A stretch of DNA of 39,877 nt from Terriglobales bacterium (GTDB lineage Bacteria; Acidobacteriota; Terriglobia; Terriglobales; Acidobacteriaceae): contig DATIGQ010000014.1 in the NCBI GenBank assembly GCA_035454605.1, positions 1 to 39,877 of the forward strand, read 5' to 3'. The notes beneath the pieces are model-generated. The model saw only the letters and a list, made by a program, of their open reading frames with translations, did no database searches and was not told the origin of the DNA. This document shows positions 31,950 through 39,877 of the stretch, piece after piece. Position 1 is the first letter of the stretch. Every line of letters starts with the position of its first letter. A program made the translations under genes and the position numbers.

Positions 31950-33329
31950 TCACGATTCCTGGTCCTCTTTCTTGCGCTCCGACGGTTTTTCCACCTTGAC
32001 TCCGGCGCCGTTACGCAGCGAACGCAGCACACGGTAGCTGCCGGTCACGATGTCTTCGCCGTCCTTGAGCCCGCTGGTGACCTCGATCTCGGTCACGCCG
32101 GTGATGCCGGTTTCCACCGGCACAAATACGGCCTTGTGATCGCGGATGACAAACACACCCTGAATATCTTCCTTCTTCTTGTCCGCCGGGGCCGGGGCCG
32201 CCGCCTGGGCAGATCCCTTGTCGCCTTTCGGCTCCAGGTCCGACTTTTGGCGGATGGTAAGTGCCTGGATGGGGATGGTCAGGACGCCCTGGCGAGTGGC
32301 GGTGGTGACCTTGGCGGTGGCCGACAAGCCGGGGCGCAGGTTGGCTGGCGGATCCTGCAAGGTGACCACAACCTTGAAGTCCTTGGCCTCCTGACTGCTG
32401 GTGGTGGTCTGCGAGGTGGCCAGGCCGGTGGAACGCACCACGGCGATGTTGCCGATCTCGGTCACCTTGCCCTGGAAGGTCTTGCCGGGAATGGCGTCGA
32501 TGGTGACCTCGGCGGGCTGATCCAGCTTGACGTTGACGATGTCGGTCTCATCCACCTTGACCTCGGCCGTGATGACCGAAAGATCAGAAAGCGTCATGAG
32601 AGTGCTGCCCGGCGAGTTCTGGATGCCGACGACCACGGTTTCGCCCTCACGCACCGGCAGGTTGGTGATGACGCCGTCAAAGGGCGCGGTGTAGAGAGTC
32701 TTACTGAGGACATCCGAGGCGCGGGTGAGAGTGGCGGCGGCCTGGCCGACACGACCGGCGGCTGACTCGCGCTGCGCGTGCGCCTGAGCGAGACGGGCCT
32801 GGGCTTGCGCCAGGCCGGCGTCGGCGGCTTCAAAGGCGGCCTTGCGGCTGTCATACTCGGCCTTGGAGATGAGCGCCGCCTGGTAGAGACCCTGGGCGCG
32901 GTCGTAGTCCAGCTTGGTGCGCTCCAGTTCGGCCTTGGCGCGATTGAGGTCGGCCTGGGCGGTGCGCATGGCGGCCTGGGCGGCCACCTCGTCGGTGCGC
33001 GAGGCCTCGAGCGAGGAGCGCATGGCGGCCACATCCGCGGAGGATTGGACGTTCTCCAACTGGGCCAGGAGCTGGCCCTGCTGGACGCGGTCGCCCTCGC
33101 GCACGTGCAGCTTCACAATCTTGCCGAAGGCGTTGGCGCTGATGTTCACGTAGCGCTGAGGTTTGATCTCGCCCGAGGCGGTGACCACGGAAGCCAGATC
33201 GCGGCGCTCCACCTTGCCGGCCTGCACCTCTACCACGTTCTTGCGGCTCTGCCGCACGGTGAAGCCGACGATGGCCAGCACCGCCACAGCAGCGCCCGAA
33301 ATGATCGCTATCTTCTTTTTCCGACTCAT
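31950..33329 (-). CDS. MacA/RND-type periplasmic adaptor (membrane fusion protein)
   Basis: Envelope-spanning adaptor of 459 aa. It starts MSRKKK with one membrane segment (about 7-24). Then comes the first half of the barrel and lipoyl domain (ASGEIKPQRYVNISANAFGKI, VREGDRVQQGQLLAQLEN), a long alpha-helical hairpin (about 90-195, rich in Ala, Gln and Arg), the second lipoyl half (LYTAPFDGVITNLPVREGE), the beta-barrel domain (SVITAEVKVDETDIVNVKLDQPAEVTIDAIP) and the membrane-proximal domain. In MacAB-type systems it couples the ABC motor to an outer-membrane exit duct. ATG 33329 was chosen because it gives the short basic N-terminus before the anchor. Confidence 0.92.
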   Translation of the reverse strand: MSRKKKIAIISGAAVAVLAIVGFTVRQSRKNVVEVQAGKVERRDLASVVTASGEIKPQRYVNISANAFGKIVKLHVREGDRVQQGQLLAQLENVQSSADVAAMRSSLEASRTDEVAAQAAMRTAQADLNRAKAELERTKLDYDRAQGLYQAALISKAEYDSRKAAFEAADAGLAQAQARLAQAHAQRESAAGRVGQAAATLTRASDVLSKTLYTAPFDGVITNLPVREGETVVVGIQNSPGSTLMTLSDLSVITAEVKVDETDIVNVKLDQPAEVTIDAIPGKTFQGKVTEIGNIAVVRSTGLATSQTTTSSQEAKDFKVVVTLQDPPANLRPGLSATAKVTTATRQGVLTIPIQALTIRQKSDLEPKGDKGSAQAAAPAPADKKKEDIQGVFVIRDHKAVFVPVETGITGVTEIEVTSGLKDGEDIVTGSYRVLRSLRNGAGVKVEKPSERKKEDQES

Positions 33330-33475
33330 CGAATGCTCAGTGTCGCGACCGCGGCCCCGGCCCCGACAGGGCACAAGGCCACCTAGAAATAGTTACGAGA
33401 AAACCGCCGCAAAAGTTTCCCGCCCGAACAGGGCAGGATCGGCGGCGGCCGGATACTCCCCGGGGGCTAACTGAG

Positions 33476-33481
33476 ATTATA
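33476..33481 (-). promoter_or_regulatory. TATAAT -10 box facing the adaptor-ATPase operon
   Basis: On the minus strand the hexamer reads TATAAT exactly. A start near 33469 would give a leader of about 140 nt to ATG 33329. No convincing -35 is visible. Confidence 0.45.
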
Positions 33482-33618
33482 GCGGGGCAGGCTTGCGGGC
33501 GCATCCGGGACGGACGGTCCCAGGCAACTTGCCGTGGTCCGGACGCTTCCTACAGGAAAAGCATCCAAATGACTGGTAGAGGTGTGCTTAGGGGCTGGGG
33601 CCGGGAGGATAGTAAGCC

Positions 33619-33647
33619 TTGATTTTGACCCTCAGTGCACCTAGAAT
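33619..33647 (+). promoter_or_regulatory. promoter of the GWxTD-barrel operon
   Basis: TTGATT (33619-33624, 4/6) and TAGAAT (33642-33647, 5/6) with a 17-bp spacer. A start near 33654 lies 22 nt before ATG 33676, with GAGGAG (33659-33664) as the ribosome binding site. Confidence 0.6.
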
Positions 33648-33675
33648 CTAAGAGCCCAGAGGAGTCGTCTCCCGA

Positions 33676-35427
33676 ATGGCCGTGGACCGATTTAGAGCCC
33701 TCCCTGTTGTCCTGCTTCTTGCCCTATGGAGTGTTGCCGGTGCGCCCGTGTTGGGGCAGGAAAACACCCCCGAGAACAAGGATGCGAAAGCGTCGACCTC
33801 CGGCAAGAACTCGACGGAACAAGAAGCCGACCCCCTGAAGCGTCCCCTCAGCGAAAAGCAGCGCAAGGAACAGGAAAAGAGCTTGCGCAAGGAGCTCGGC
33901 AAGACCTACAAGCGTTGGCTCGACGAAGACGTGCGCTGGATCATCATGGACGAGGAGATGCAAGCCTTCAAGCAGTTCTCCAACGATGAGGAGCGCGACT
34001 CATTCATTGAGCAGTTCTGGCTGCGCCGCGACCCCACACCGGACACGATCGAGAACGAATACAAGGAAGAGCACTACCGGCGCATGGCCTATGCCAACGA
34101 ACGCTTCGCCGCCGGGAAGCCGGGATGGAAGACGGACCGCGGGCGGATCTATGTGATCTTCGGGCCGCCGGACCAGATCGATGCGCATCCGAGCGGAGGT
34201 CTGTACCAGCGGCCGATGGAAGAAGGCGGCGGCTCCACCTCGACCTACCCCTTCGAGGTGTGGCGCTATCGCTACCTGGATCTGCCGGGCGCAGGGCAGC
34301 AGGAGGTGGAGATCGAGTTCGTCGATACCTGCATGTGCGGCGACTATCACATGACCATCGACCGCTCGGAGAAGGACGCGTTGCTGTACGTACCCAACGC
34401 GGGGCCGACCTGGTTCGAAGAGATGGGCCTGGCCAGCAAGACGGACCGCTTCACCCGCGGAGGCATGGAGCGGCTGGGAGTGGGTCCCTTCAATCGGAAC
34501 CTCGTGACCAGCCAGTTCGACCGTTTGGAGCTTTACGGCAAGCTGCAGAAGCCCCCGCAGATCAAGTTCAAGGAACTGGAAGAGGTGGTCACCAGCAAGG
34601 TCCGCTACAACCTGATGCCGTTCGACGTGCGGGTGGATTTCGTGCGCATTACCACCGACACGGTGATGGTGCCGGTGACCATCCAACTGAAGAACCGCGA
34701 CCTGACGTTCGTGAACAAGGAGGGAGTGCAGCGCGGCGTAGCCAACATCTTCGGTCGGCTGACGACTCTGACCGGGCGCATCGCGCAGACCTTCGAGGAC
34801 ACGGTGCAGGTGGACGTTCCCGAGGCCCTGCTGTCGAAAACGATTCTGAACGCGTCGGTTTACTGGAAGGCGATGCCCCTACGCCCGGGACGCTACCGCC
34901 TGGACATCGTGGTGAAGGACGTGAACGGCGACCGGGTAGGAACCTGGAGCCGCGGGCTGCTGGTGCCCTCGTTTGACGAGGACAAGTTGGCGGCTTCCAC
35001 GCTGATCGTGGCCGACCAGATGGAAAAGGTGCCCACGCGCCAGGTGGGCTCAGGCAACTTCGTGATCGGCACCACCAAGGTGCGGCCGCGGGTGGAGCCG
35101 GCCGATGGCAAACCTGTTTCTTTCAAGCGCAGTGCGAATGACAGAGTGAACTTCTGGATGCAGGTCTACAACCTCTCGGTGGATGAGAAGACGCAGAAGC
35201 CGTCGGCCACCATCGAGTACGACTTGGTTAACGTCCTCAACAAGCAGTCGCTGATGAAGCAGGTGGAAAGCACGGATCAGCTGGGCAATGTCGGGGAACA
35301 GGTGACGCTGGAGAAGAGTCTGCCCATCGAGAACCTGCCCCCGGGAACTTACCAGCTCACCATCAAGGTGAACGACAACCTTTCCAAGCAGACGATCTCA
35401 CCCACGGCGAAATTCTCGGTGGAGTAG
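33676..35427 (+). CDS. GWxTD-domain secreted protein
   Basis: Protein of 583 aa with a signal peptide (about 1-28, VVLLLALWSVAGAPVLGQ) and a charged stretch (about 40-80). The GWxTD domain (about 80-260) includes DEEMQAFKQFSNDEERDSFIEQFW, GWKTDRGRIYVIFGPPDQI with GWKTD at 150-154, and an unusual CMCGDY. The C-terminal half is beta-rich (about 290-583), with several strand-like repeats. GWxTD proteins are common in Acidobacteriota, Bacteroidota and related phyla, and their function is not established. The gene is first in an operon with the beta-barrel gene, whose start lies 20 nt downstream. Confidence 0.88.
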   Translation: MAVDRFRALPVVLLLALWSVAGAPVLGQENTPENKDAKASTSGKNSTEQEADPLKRPLSEKQRKEQEKSLRKELGKTYKRWLDEDVRWIIMDEEMQAFKQFSNDEERDSFIEQFWLRRDPTPDTIENEYKEEHYRRMAYANERFAAGKPGWKTDRGRIYVIFGPPDQIDAHPSGGLYQRPMEEGGGSTSTYPFEVWRYRYLDLPGAGQQEVEIEFVDTCMCGDYHMTIDRSEKDALLYVPNAGPTWFEEMGLASKTDRFTRGGMERLGVGPFNRNLVTSQFDRLELYGKLQKPPQIKFKELEEVVTSKVRYNLMPFDVRVDFVRITTDTVMVPVTIQLKNRDLTFVNKEGVQRGVANIFGRLTTLTGRIAQTFEDTVQVDVPEALLSKTILNASVYWKAMPLRPGRYRLDIVVKDVNGDRVGTWSRGLLVPSFDEDKLAASTLIVADQMEKVPTRQVGSGNFVIGTTKVRPRVEPADGKPVSFKRSANDRVNFWMQVYNLSVDEKTQKPSATIEYDLVNVLNKQSLMKQVESTDQLGNVGEQVTLEKSLPIENLPPGTYQLTIKVNDNLSKQTISPTAKFSVE

Positions 35428-35447
35428 GGGAGGCGGATTCGGAGCGG

Positions 35448-37136
35448 ATGTCGACGAACCACAAACTCCGCTGGATGCTGGTGATACTGGCGGTGGCCAT
35501 TCCGGCTGCGGCCGGGTCGCCCAAGCCCAGCACCATCAGCGGCTCGGTGACCAACTCCGCGGGTGTTCCGCAAATGGGCGCGGCGGTCGAGATTTTCCTT
35601 TCCGCCACGGAAGTTCCCCGCAAGGTGTTTACCGACGAGCGCGGACACTTTCTGGCCTCCGGCCTGGTGCCGGGGCGCTATTACGTGAAGGTGAGCGCTT
35701 CATCTTTTCTGCCTACGCTGCGGGAGAACGTGGAACTGGGTTCGGGCACGCACGCCATCGTTAACCTCACGCTTAACACGCTTTTCGAGGCGCTCCAGCT
35801 CTTGAGTCCGGAGGCGCGGCCCCGCGAGGAGGATGACGATTGGAAGTGGACCCTCCGCTCGACGGTGAACCGCCCCGTGCTGCGCCTGAGCGAGGACGAA
35901 TCCCTGATGGTGGTGACCCGGTCGGGGAAGGACGAAGATCGCGTGCTCAAGGCGCGGCTCGCCCTGGTGGCCGGCGAGCCCGGCCTGGGATCGGCCGACA
36001 TGAATGCGTCTTTCCTGGTGGAGCGTTCGCTGTTCTCCACCGGCAGGCTTTCGGTGGGCGGAAACCTGGGGCAGGGAACGGGCACGCCAGGCGTGCTGCG
36101 AGCCAGCTACGTGCACGAACTGCCGGACGGCTCGCGTCCCGAGGTCACGTTCACCATGCGGCGCTTCGCGACCGCGGAAACGGTCGACCACGGAGCCGCA
36201 CTGCAAGCCGTGGCGCTTTCCGTGAGCGACACCGTGACCGTCGGGAACCTGCTGGAGGTCAAGGCAGGGGGCGAGCTACAGAGCGTGGAGTATGGCAGCC
36301 GTGTGCATGCGTTGAAGCCGTTCGGCTCCGCCGAGCTCCACCTGACGCCCTACACCGTATTGGCCTACCGTTACGCCACGTCGCAGCCCAACACGCGGGG
36401 GGCCAAGGGTTTCGATACGGCGCCGGCCGACCTGAGCGAATCCGGTCCGCGCTTCACTCTGGAGGGCGGTGCGCCGGTGCTGGAACAGGCCCGGCACCAG
36501 GAGGTCGCTCTCTCCCGGCGTATCGGTGAGAACAACCTGCAGGTGGCCGCCTTTACCGACCGGTTGGTGAACACCGCGCTGCTGGGCGTGGGTGATGTTG
36601 GTTTCAGCGACGATGATCTTCTCACCGATGTGTATTCCAACACCTTCGCCTACAACGGCGGCAATCTCTCCACCGATGGCGTGCGAGTGGTGTTCGAGCG
36701 TCCCCTGCTGCCGGATGTCACCGCAACGTTCGGTTATGCCTTCGGTGGCGTGCTGGACGTGCTGGTACCCGGCGTTTCCCTGGAAGAGGCGCGCGCCTCG
36801 CTCCACACCGCGCGTCGTCATGCGGCCACCGCGAAGCTGGCCGGACGGCTGCCGGGCGCCAAGACGCGCTGGATCGTGTCCTACAAATGGACCAGCGGGC
36901 GGGCACTGACGCCGGTGGACATGTTCGATGCCTCGCCCGGCCAGGCCGATCCCTACCTCAGCTTGTTCATCCGCCAGCCGATTCCCTTGCGCGGCCCGGG
37001 ACAAATGGAGGCGCTGGTGGACGTCCGCAACCTCCTGGCGCAGGGTTACGTGCCGATGGTGGCTGCCGATGGCCAGACCCTCTACCTCGTCCAGGCGGCG
37101 CGCTCGGTGCGCGGCGGTATCGCCTTCACCTTCTAG
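35448..37136 (+). CDS. carboxypeptidase-regulatory-like outer-membrane beta-barrel protein without plug
   Basis: Probable outer-membrane protein of 562 aa. Signal peptide about 1-23; a carboxypeptidase-regulatory-like beta-sandwich (about 28-110: STISGSVTNSAGVPQMGAAVEIF, GHFLASGLVPGRYYVKVSAS); then a long barrel-like part with alternating strands, ending GIAFTF, a C-terminal Phe as expected for BamA substrates. It resembles the outer half of Oar-type receptors but lacks the TonB plug (compare LPINGRDF in the gene at 274). It is co-transcribed with the GWxTD gene, so the two probably act together at the outer membrane. Confidence 0.75.
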   Translation: MSTNHKLRWMLVILAVAIPAAAGSPKPSTISGSVTNSAGVPQMGAAVEIFLSATEVPRKVFTDERGHFLASGLVPGRYYVKVSASSFLPTLRENVELGSGTHAIVNLTLNTLFEALQLLSPEARPREEDDDWKWTLRSTVNRPVLRLSEDESLMVVTRSGKDEDRVLKARLALVAGEPGLGSADMNASFLVERSLFSTGRLSVGGNLGQGTGTPGVLRASYVHELPDGSRPEVTFTMRRFATAETVDHGAALQAVALSVSDTVTVGNLLEVKAGGELQSVEYGSRVHALKPFGSAELHLTPYTVLAYRYATSQPNTRGAKGFDTAPADLSESGPRFTLEGGAPVLEQARHQEVALSRRIGENNLQVAAFTDRLVNTALLGVGDVGFSDDDLLTDVYSNTFAYNGGNLSTDGVRVVFERPLLPDVTATFGYAFGGVLDVLVPGVSLEEARASLHTARRHAATAKLAGRLPGAKTRWIVSYKWTSGRALTPVDMFDASPGQADPYLSLFIRQPIPLRGPGQMEALVDVRNLLAQGYVPMVAADGQTLYLVQAARSVRGGIAFTF

Positions 37137-37188
37137 CCTCTCTAGCGCGAAATCCCGCACAGTCGAGAACCCGGTGTCTCTAGCCGGA

Positions 37189-37212
37189 GGTGTACACCGG
37201 CCGCCGTATAAT
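37189..37212 (+). promoter_or_regulatory. palindrome and TATAAT box upstream of the SnoaL-like gene
   Basis: The perfect palindrome GGTGTACACC (37189-37198) lies just upstream of a perfect TATAAT (37207-37212), at a position where a bound regulator would meet RNA polymerase. No -35 match is visible, which fits an activated promoter. The ATG follows at 37243. Confidence 0.45.
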
Positions 37213-37242
37213 GCTGATGAGCGTGGCCGGGAGGTGAGAGAA

Positions 37243-37626
37243 ATGGCTAACGCCAAGGCGATTCAGAGGGAAATCCTGCGGCTGGAGCGCGAGCAGGCGC
37301 GCGCGTTCAACCGCCGCGATATCTCGGGCGCCATGCGGATCTTCAGCCCCAGCTTTGTGGGCTTCTCGTCCACAACGCACAGCCGCATCCGCGGCCTGGG
37401 TGCCCAGCGCAAGACCTTCCAGTTCTACCTGCGGCAATCACCCAAGATGACCTACCGCATCGAGAAGCCCCACGTGCACGTGAGCGGCGATACCGCGGTC
37501 GCCACCTTCTACTGGAAGGTGGGACTGGGGCCGCGGCGGGCGGTGCACGGCCGCGGCACGCACGTCTTCGTGCGCAAGGGCAGGAACTGGCGCGTGGTCC
37601 ACGAGCACTTTTCGCGCCCGCACTAG
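37243..37626 (+). CDS. NTF2-like (SnoaL/DUF4440-type) small protein
   Basis: Cytoplasmic protein of 127 aa with the cone-shaped NTF2-like fold expected from its pattern: helix EILRLEREQARAFNRRD, then ISGAMRIFSPSFVGFSS, and strands VHVSGDTAVATFYWKVGL, GRGTHVFVRKGRNWRVVHEHFSRP. The ending WRVVHEHFS is typical of DUF4440/SnoaL-like domains. The substrate or partner is unknown. GGGAGGTGAGAG just before ATG 37243 supports this start; the same frame is open far upstream inside the beta-barrel gene, but only this start carries family similarity. Confidence 0.85.
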   Translation: MANAKAIQREILRLEREQARAFNRRDISGAMRIFSPSFVGFSSTTHSRIRGLGAQRKTFQFYLRQSPKMTYRIEKPHVHVSGDTAVATFYWKVGLGPRRAVHGRGTHVFVRKGRNWRVVHEHFSRPH

Positions 37627-37675
37627 CGTGCTGGAGAAATGCTTCCGGCTGGCCGGTGTGCCGCAAGCCGAATGT

Positions 37676-37681
37676 TATAAT
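37676..37681 (+). promoter_or_regulatory. TATAAT -10 box of the tRNA-Lys gene
   Basis: A perfect TATAAT 33 bp before the tRNA 5' end. No good -35 is visible at 16-18 bp. Confidence 0.5.
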
Positions 37682-37714
37682 CGACCGTTGTTGTCCTCAG
37701 TCTGTTCCCACCGT

Positions 37715-37790
<76 letters not shown>

Positions 37791-37971
37791 CGTAACCCAC
37801 TCCTTGAGATTCACCAGCAGTAGGTCCTGTGACCTCGCGTTATCGTTTTGCCACGTGGCCCGTGGAATCTAGCAGCCATCGCCCGAGAACCTATCCAGCC
37901 GCGTTTCCTTTTTGTGTCTGATCGACCTGCCCTCTGCAGTAAGATGAGCCACCGCGATTGAGCGGGGTGGC

Positions 37972-39877
37972 ATGGTCGGACGCACAGTCTCCCATTACAA
38001 AATTCTCGCGAAGCTGGGCGGCGGGGGGATGGGTGTGGTGTATGAGGCCGAGGACCTCAGCCTGGGCCGCCACGTTGCTCTAAAGTTCCTCCCCGAAGAC
38101 CTGGCACAGGACCGCCAGTCGCTGGAGCGCTTCCGCCGTGAGGCGCGCGCTGCTTCTGCACTCAACCACCCCAACATCTGCACCATCCATGAGATCGGCG
38201 AGCACCAAGGGCGATCGTTCATTGTGATGGAGCACATGGATGGCACGACGCTGAAGCTGCGCGCAGCGGGCCAGCCGCTGGAAAACGAGGTGCTGGTGGA
38301 CCTGAGCATCCAGATCGCGGACGCGCTGGATGCGGCGCACGGGCAGGGCATCGTGCACCGGGACATCAAGCCGGCCAACATCTTCGTGACCAAGCGAGGC
38401 CAAGCCAAGGTGCTGGACTTCGGTCTGGCCAAGGTGGAGAAGTCGCCGGTGGCGCCGAGGGACGCCACGGCTTTGAGCGAGACACACTTAACCACGCCGG
38501 GAAGCCCCATGGGCACGGTGGGTTACATGTCACCGGAGCAGGCGCTGGGCAAGGAGCTGGACGCACGCACGGACCTGTTCTCCTTCGGGGTGGTGCTCTA
38601 CGAGATGGCGACCGGCAACCTGCCGTTCCAGGGCGACACGTCTACGGCCGTATTCGACGCCATCCTGCACAAGCCCCCGCTTTCGCCGCTGCGGCTGAAC
38701 CCCAACCTGTCGCCGGAGCTGGACCGAATCATCTCGAAGGCGATGGAGAAGGACCGGAGCCTGCGTTACCAGAGCGCCGGGGACATGCGCACCGATCTGC
38801 AGCGCCTGAAGCGGGATACCGAATCGGGTTACGTGTCTTCCTCGATCGCAGCAGCGGCAGCAGCGGCGGCCGCAGCCAAGCCTCGGCGAAGCGCGCTGTG
38901 GACCGGGGCCGGTGTCGCGGTGGTGGTGCTGGCGGTGGCTGCCGGTCTGTGGCTCGGACGCGGCAGGCCCGCTTCGGAATCAGCCCAGGTCGCGCCTTCC
39001 ATAGCCGTCCTGCCCTTTGTGGACATGAGCGAGGAGAAGAATCAAGAGTACTTCTCGGACGGGCTGGCCGAGGAGCTGCTCAATAACTTGGCCAAGATCC
39101 CGGAACTCCGCGTGGCCGCCAGGACCTCTGCCTTCCAATTCAAAGGAAAGAACGAGGACCTGCGTACGGTAGGCGAGAAGCTGAACGTGGCCACCGTCTT
39201 GGAGGGGAGCGTGCGCCGGGAGGGCAAGCGGGTGCGCATTACCGCGCAGTTGATCAAGGCCGCCGACGGGTTTCATTTGTGGTCGGAGACCTACGACCGG
39301 GAAATCACCGACATTTTCACGGTGCAAGACGAGATTGCGCGCTCGGTGGCGGGATCGCTGAAGGTGACCCTGCTGGGAGGAAAGACGGCAACGCCCTCCG
39401 CCCCGGGTAAGAATGCCGAAGCCTACAGCGCCTACCTACAAGGGCGGTACTTTAACGAGCGGCTCGGCAAGGGAAACCTGGAGAAGGCGATCGGTTACTA
39501 CGAGCAAGCCATCAAACTGGACCCAAGCTATGCCCCGGGGTGGGTGGGTCTTGCTGAGGTACGCAGTCGCCAGGCGGATGCCGGTTACCTTCCAACGGAG
39601 GAGGGCTACCGGAAGGCGCGGGAGGCGGTGGAGCGGGCCTTGGCGCTCGATGCAAACCTGGCGGAGGCCCACGCGGCCATGGGATGGATCAAGAAGGGCT
39701 ACGACTGGGACTGGGCGGGGGCGGATGCCTCCTACCAGCGGGCGCTGGCCCTGGAGCCGGGAAACGCCAGGGTTATGCGGGGGGCTGCCACTCTGGCCAA
39801 TACCCTGGGCCGCTTTGAAGAGGCCCTGGCCCTGGACCGCCGGGCCGTAGAGCTGGATCCGCTTAGCGCGGCTGCCC
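37972..39877 (+). CDS. Ser/Thr protein kinase with TolB-like and TPR domains (partial, runs off the window)
   Basis: At least 635 aa, open to the window end. Start ATG 37972 gives [28 protein letters not shown] directly at the kinase domain: Lys 38, HRD (129-131), DFG (149-151), [12 protein letters not shown] juxtamembrane segment with an Ala run ([18 protein letters not shown] in part) and one membrane segment (about 305-325) follow. Outside lies a TolB-N/FlgO-like module ([27 protein letters not shown], then [20 protein letters not shown]), then at least three TPRs. This kinase-TolB-TPR architecture is common in Acidobacteriota; the target is unknown. No good promoter is seen in 37791-37971. 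Confidence 0.9.
   Translation, partial: MVGRTVSHYKILAKLGGGGMGVVYEAEDLSLGRHVALKFLPEDLAQDRQSLERFRREARAASALNHPNICTIHEIGEHQGRSFIVMEHMDGTTLKLRAAGQPLENEVLVDLSIQIADALDAAHGQGIVHRDIKPANIFVTKRGQAKVLDFGLAKVEKSPVAPRDATALSETHLTTPGSPMGTVGYMSPEQALGKELDARTDLFSFGVVLYEMATGNLPFQGDTSTAVFDAILHKPPLSPLRLNPNLSPELDRIISKAMEKDRSLRYQSAGDMRTDLQRLKRDTESGYVSSSIAAAAAAAAAAKPRRSALWTGAGVAVVVLAVAAGLWLGRGRPASESAQVAPSIAVLPFVDMSEEKNQEYFSDGLAEELLNNLAKIPELRVAARTSAFQFKGKNEDLRTVGEKLNVATVLEGSVRREGKRVRITAQLIKAADGFHLWSETYDREITDIFTVQDEIARSVAGSLKVTLLGGKTATPSAPGKNAEAYSAYLQGRYFNERLGKGNLEKAIGYYEQAIKLDPSYAPGWVGLAEVRSRQADAGYLPTEEGYRKAREAVERALALDANLAEAHAAMGWIKKGYDWDWAGADASYQRALALEPGNARVMRGAATLANTLGRFEEALALDRRAVELDPLSAAA

Larger units (their letters stand above)
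33330..33675. other. divergent intergenic region between adaptor and GWxTD genes
   Basis: A 346-bp stretch with no supported gene. It contains a minus-strand TATAAT (33476-33481) facing the adaptor gene, with no clear -35, and the plus-strand promoter 33619-33647 for the GWxTD gene. Confidence 0.6.

Noticed and set aside
31152-32765. 537-codon open frame on the plus strand
   Set aside because: Antisense to the ABC ATPase and adaptor genes; same GC-bias effect, no recognisable domain.

Overview
The window looks like a chromosomal piece of an Acidobacteriota bacterium, probably near the Terriglobia (Koribacter-type) lineage. This is inferred from gene content: an Oar-type TonB-dependent receptor with an N-terminal carboxypeptidase-regulatory-like domain, a GWxTD-domain protein followed by a carboxypeptidase-regulatory-like beta-barrel, a CytC-RC-like diheme cytochrome, large Ser/Thr kinases with TolB-like and TPR modules, GC-rich coding DNA, and a Gram-negative envelope with meso-DAP peptidoglycan. 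No lineage is proven by the sequence alone.

Layout. Positions 1-7342: a heptanucleotide tandem repeat at the left edge, a TonB-dependent receptor with its own promoter and terminator, a class V aminotransferase-like gene coupled to an amino-acid permease, and a convergent GT87/DUF2029 membrane glycosyltransferase. Positions 7556-26909: the division and cell wall (dcw) cluster, in the order mraZ, rsmH, a 54-aa small gene, ftsL, ftsI (with a PASTA domain), murE, murF, mraY, murD, ftsW, murG, then a cytochrome on the opposite strand, murC, a 137-aa membrane or secreted protein, ftsQ, ftsA, ftsZ. The cluster starts with a clear sigma70-type promoter overlapped by three 10-bp-spaced MraZ boxes. 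murB and ddl are absent from their usual place near murC and ftsQ. Positions 26965-30220: a Ser/Thr kinase with a TPR tail, divergent from a stand-alone penicillin-binding transpeptidase. Positions 30356-37626: a PEGA lipoprotein-like protein, a MacA-like adaptor plus LolD/MacB-like ATPase with no permease, the GWxTD and beta-barrel operon, and an NTF2/SnoaL-like protein. Positions 37715-39877: tRNA-Lys(CTT) and the start of a second large kinase with TolB-like and TPR domains that runs off the window.

How it works together. The core of the window makes lipid II (MurC to MurF, MraY, MurG) and builds the divisome (FtsL, FtsI, FtsQ, FtsW, FtsA, FtsZ), with MraZ as the likely autoregulator. The flanking transpeptidase and Ser/Thr kinase may act on the same envelope, which is an inference from position only.

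The most unusual signal lies between the genes. Most spaced (not overlapping) junctions of the dcw cluster carry a structured or repeated spacer. A 16-bp inverted repeat with a 52-nt apical region lies just before the 54-aa gene. Two GC hairpins sit before ftsI, and twin hairpins plus a near-leaderless promoter before murE. Period-7 arrays sit directly in front of mraY, murD and murC. At murC and mraY the heptamer units appear to supply the Shine-Dalgarno sequence, and at murC the last unit reaches a possible ATT start codon.
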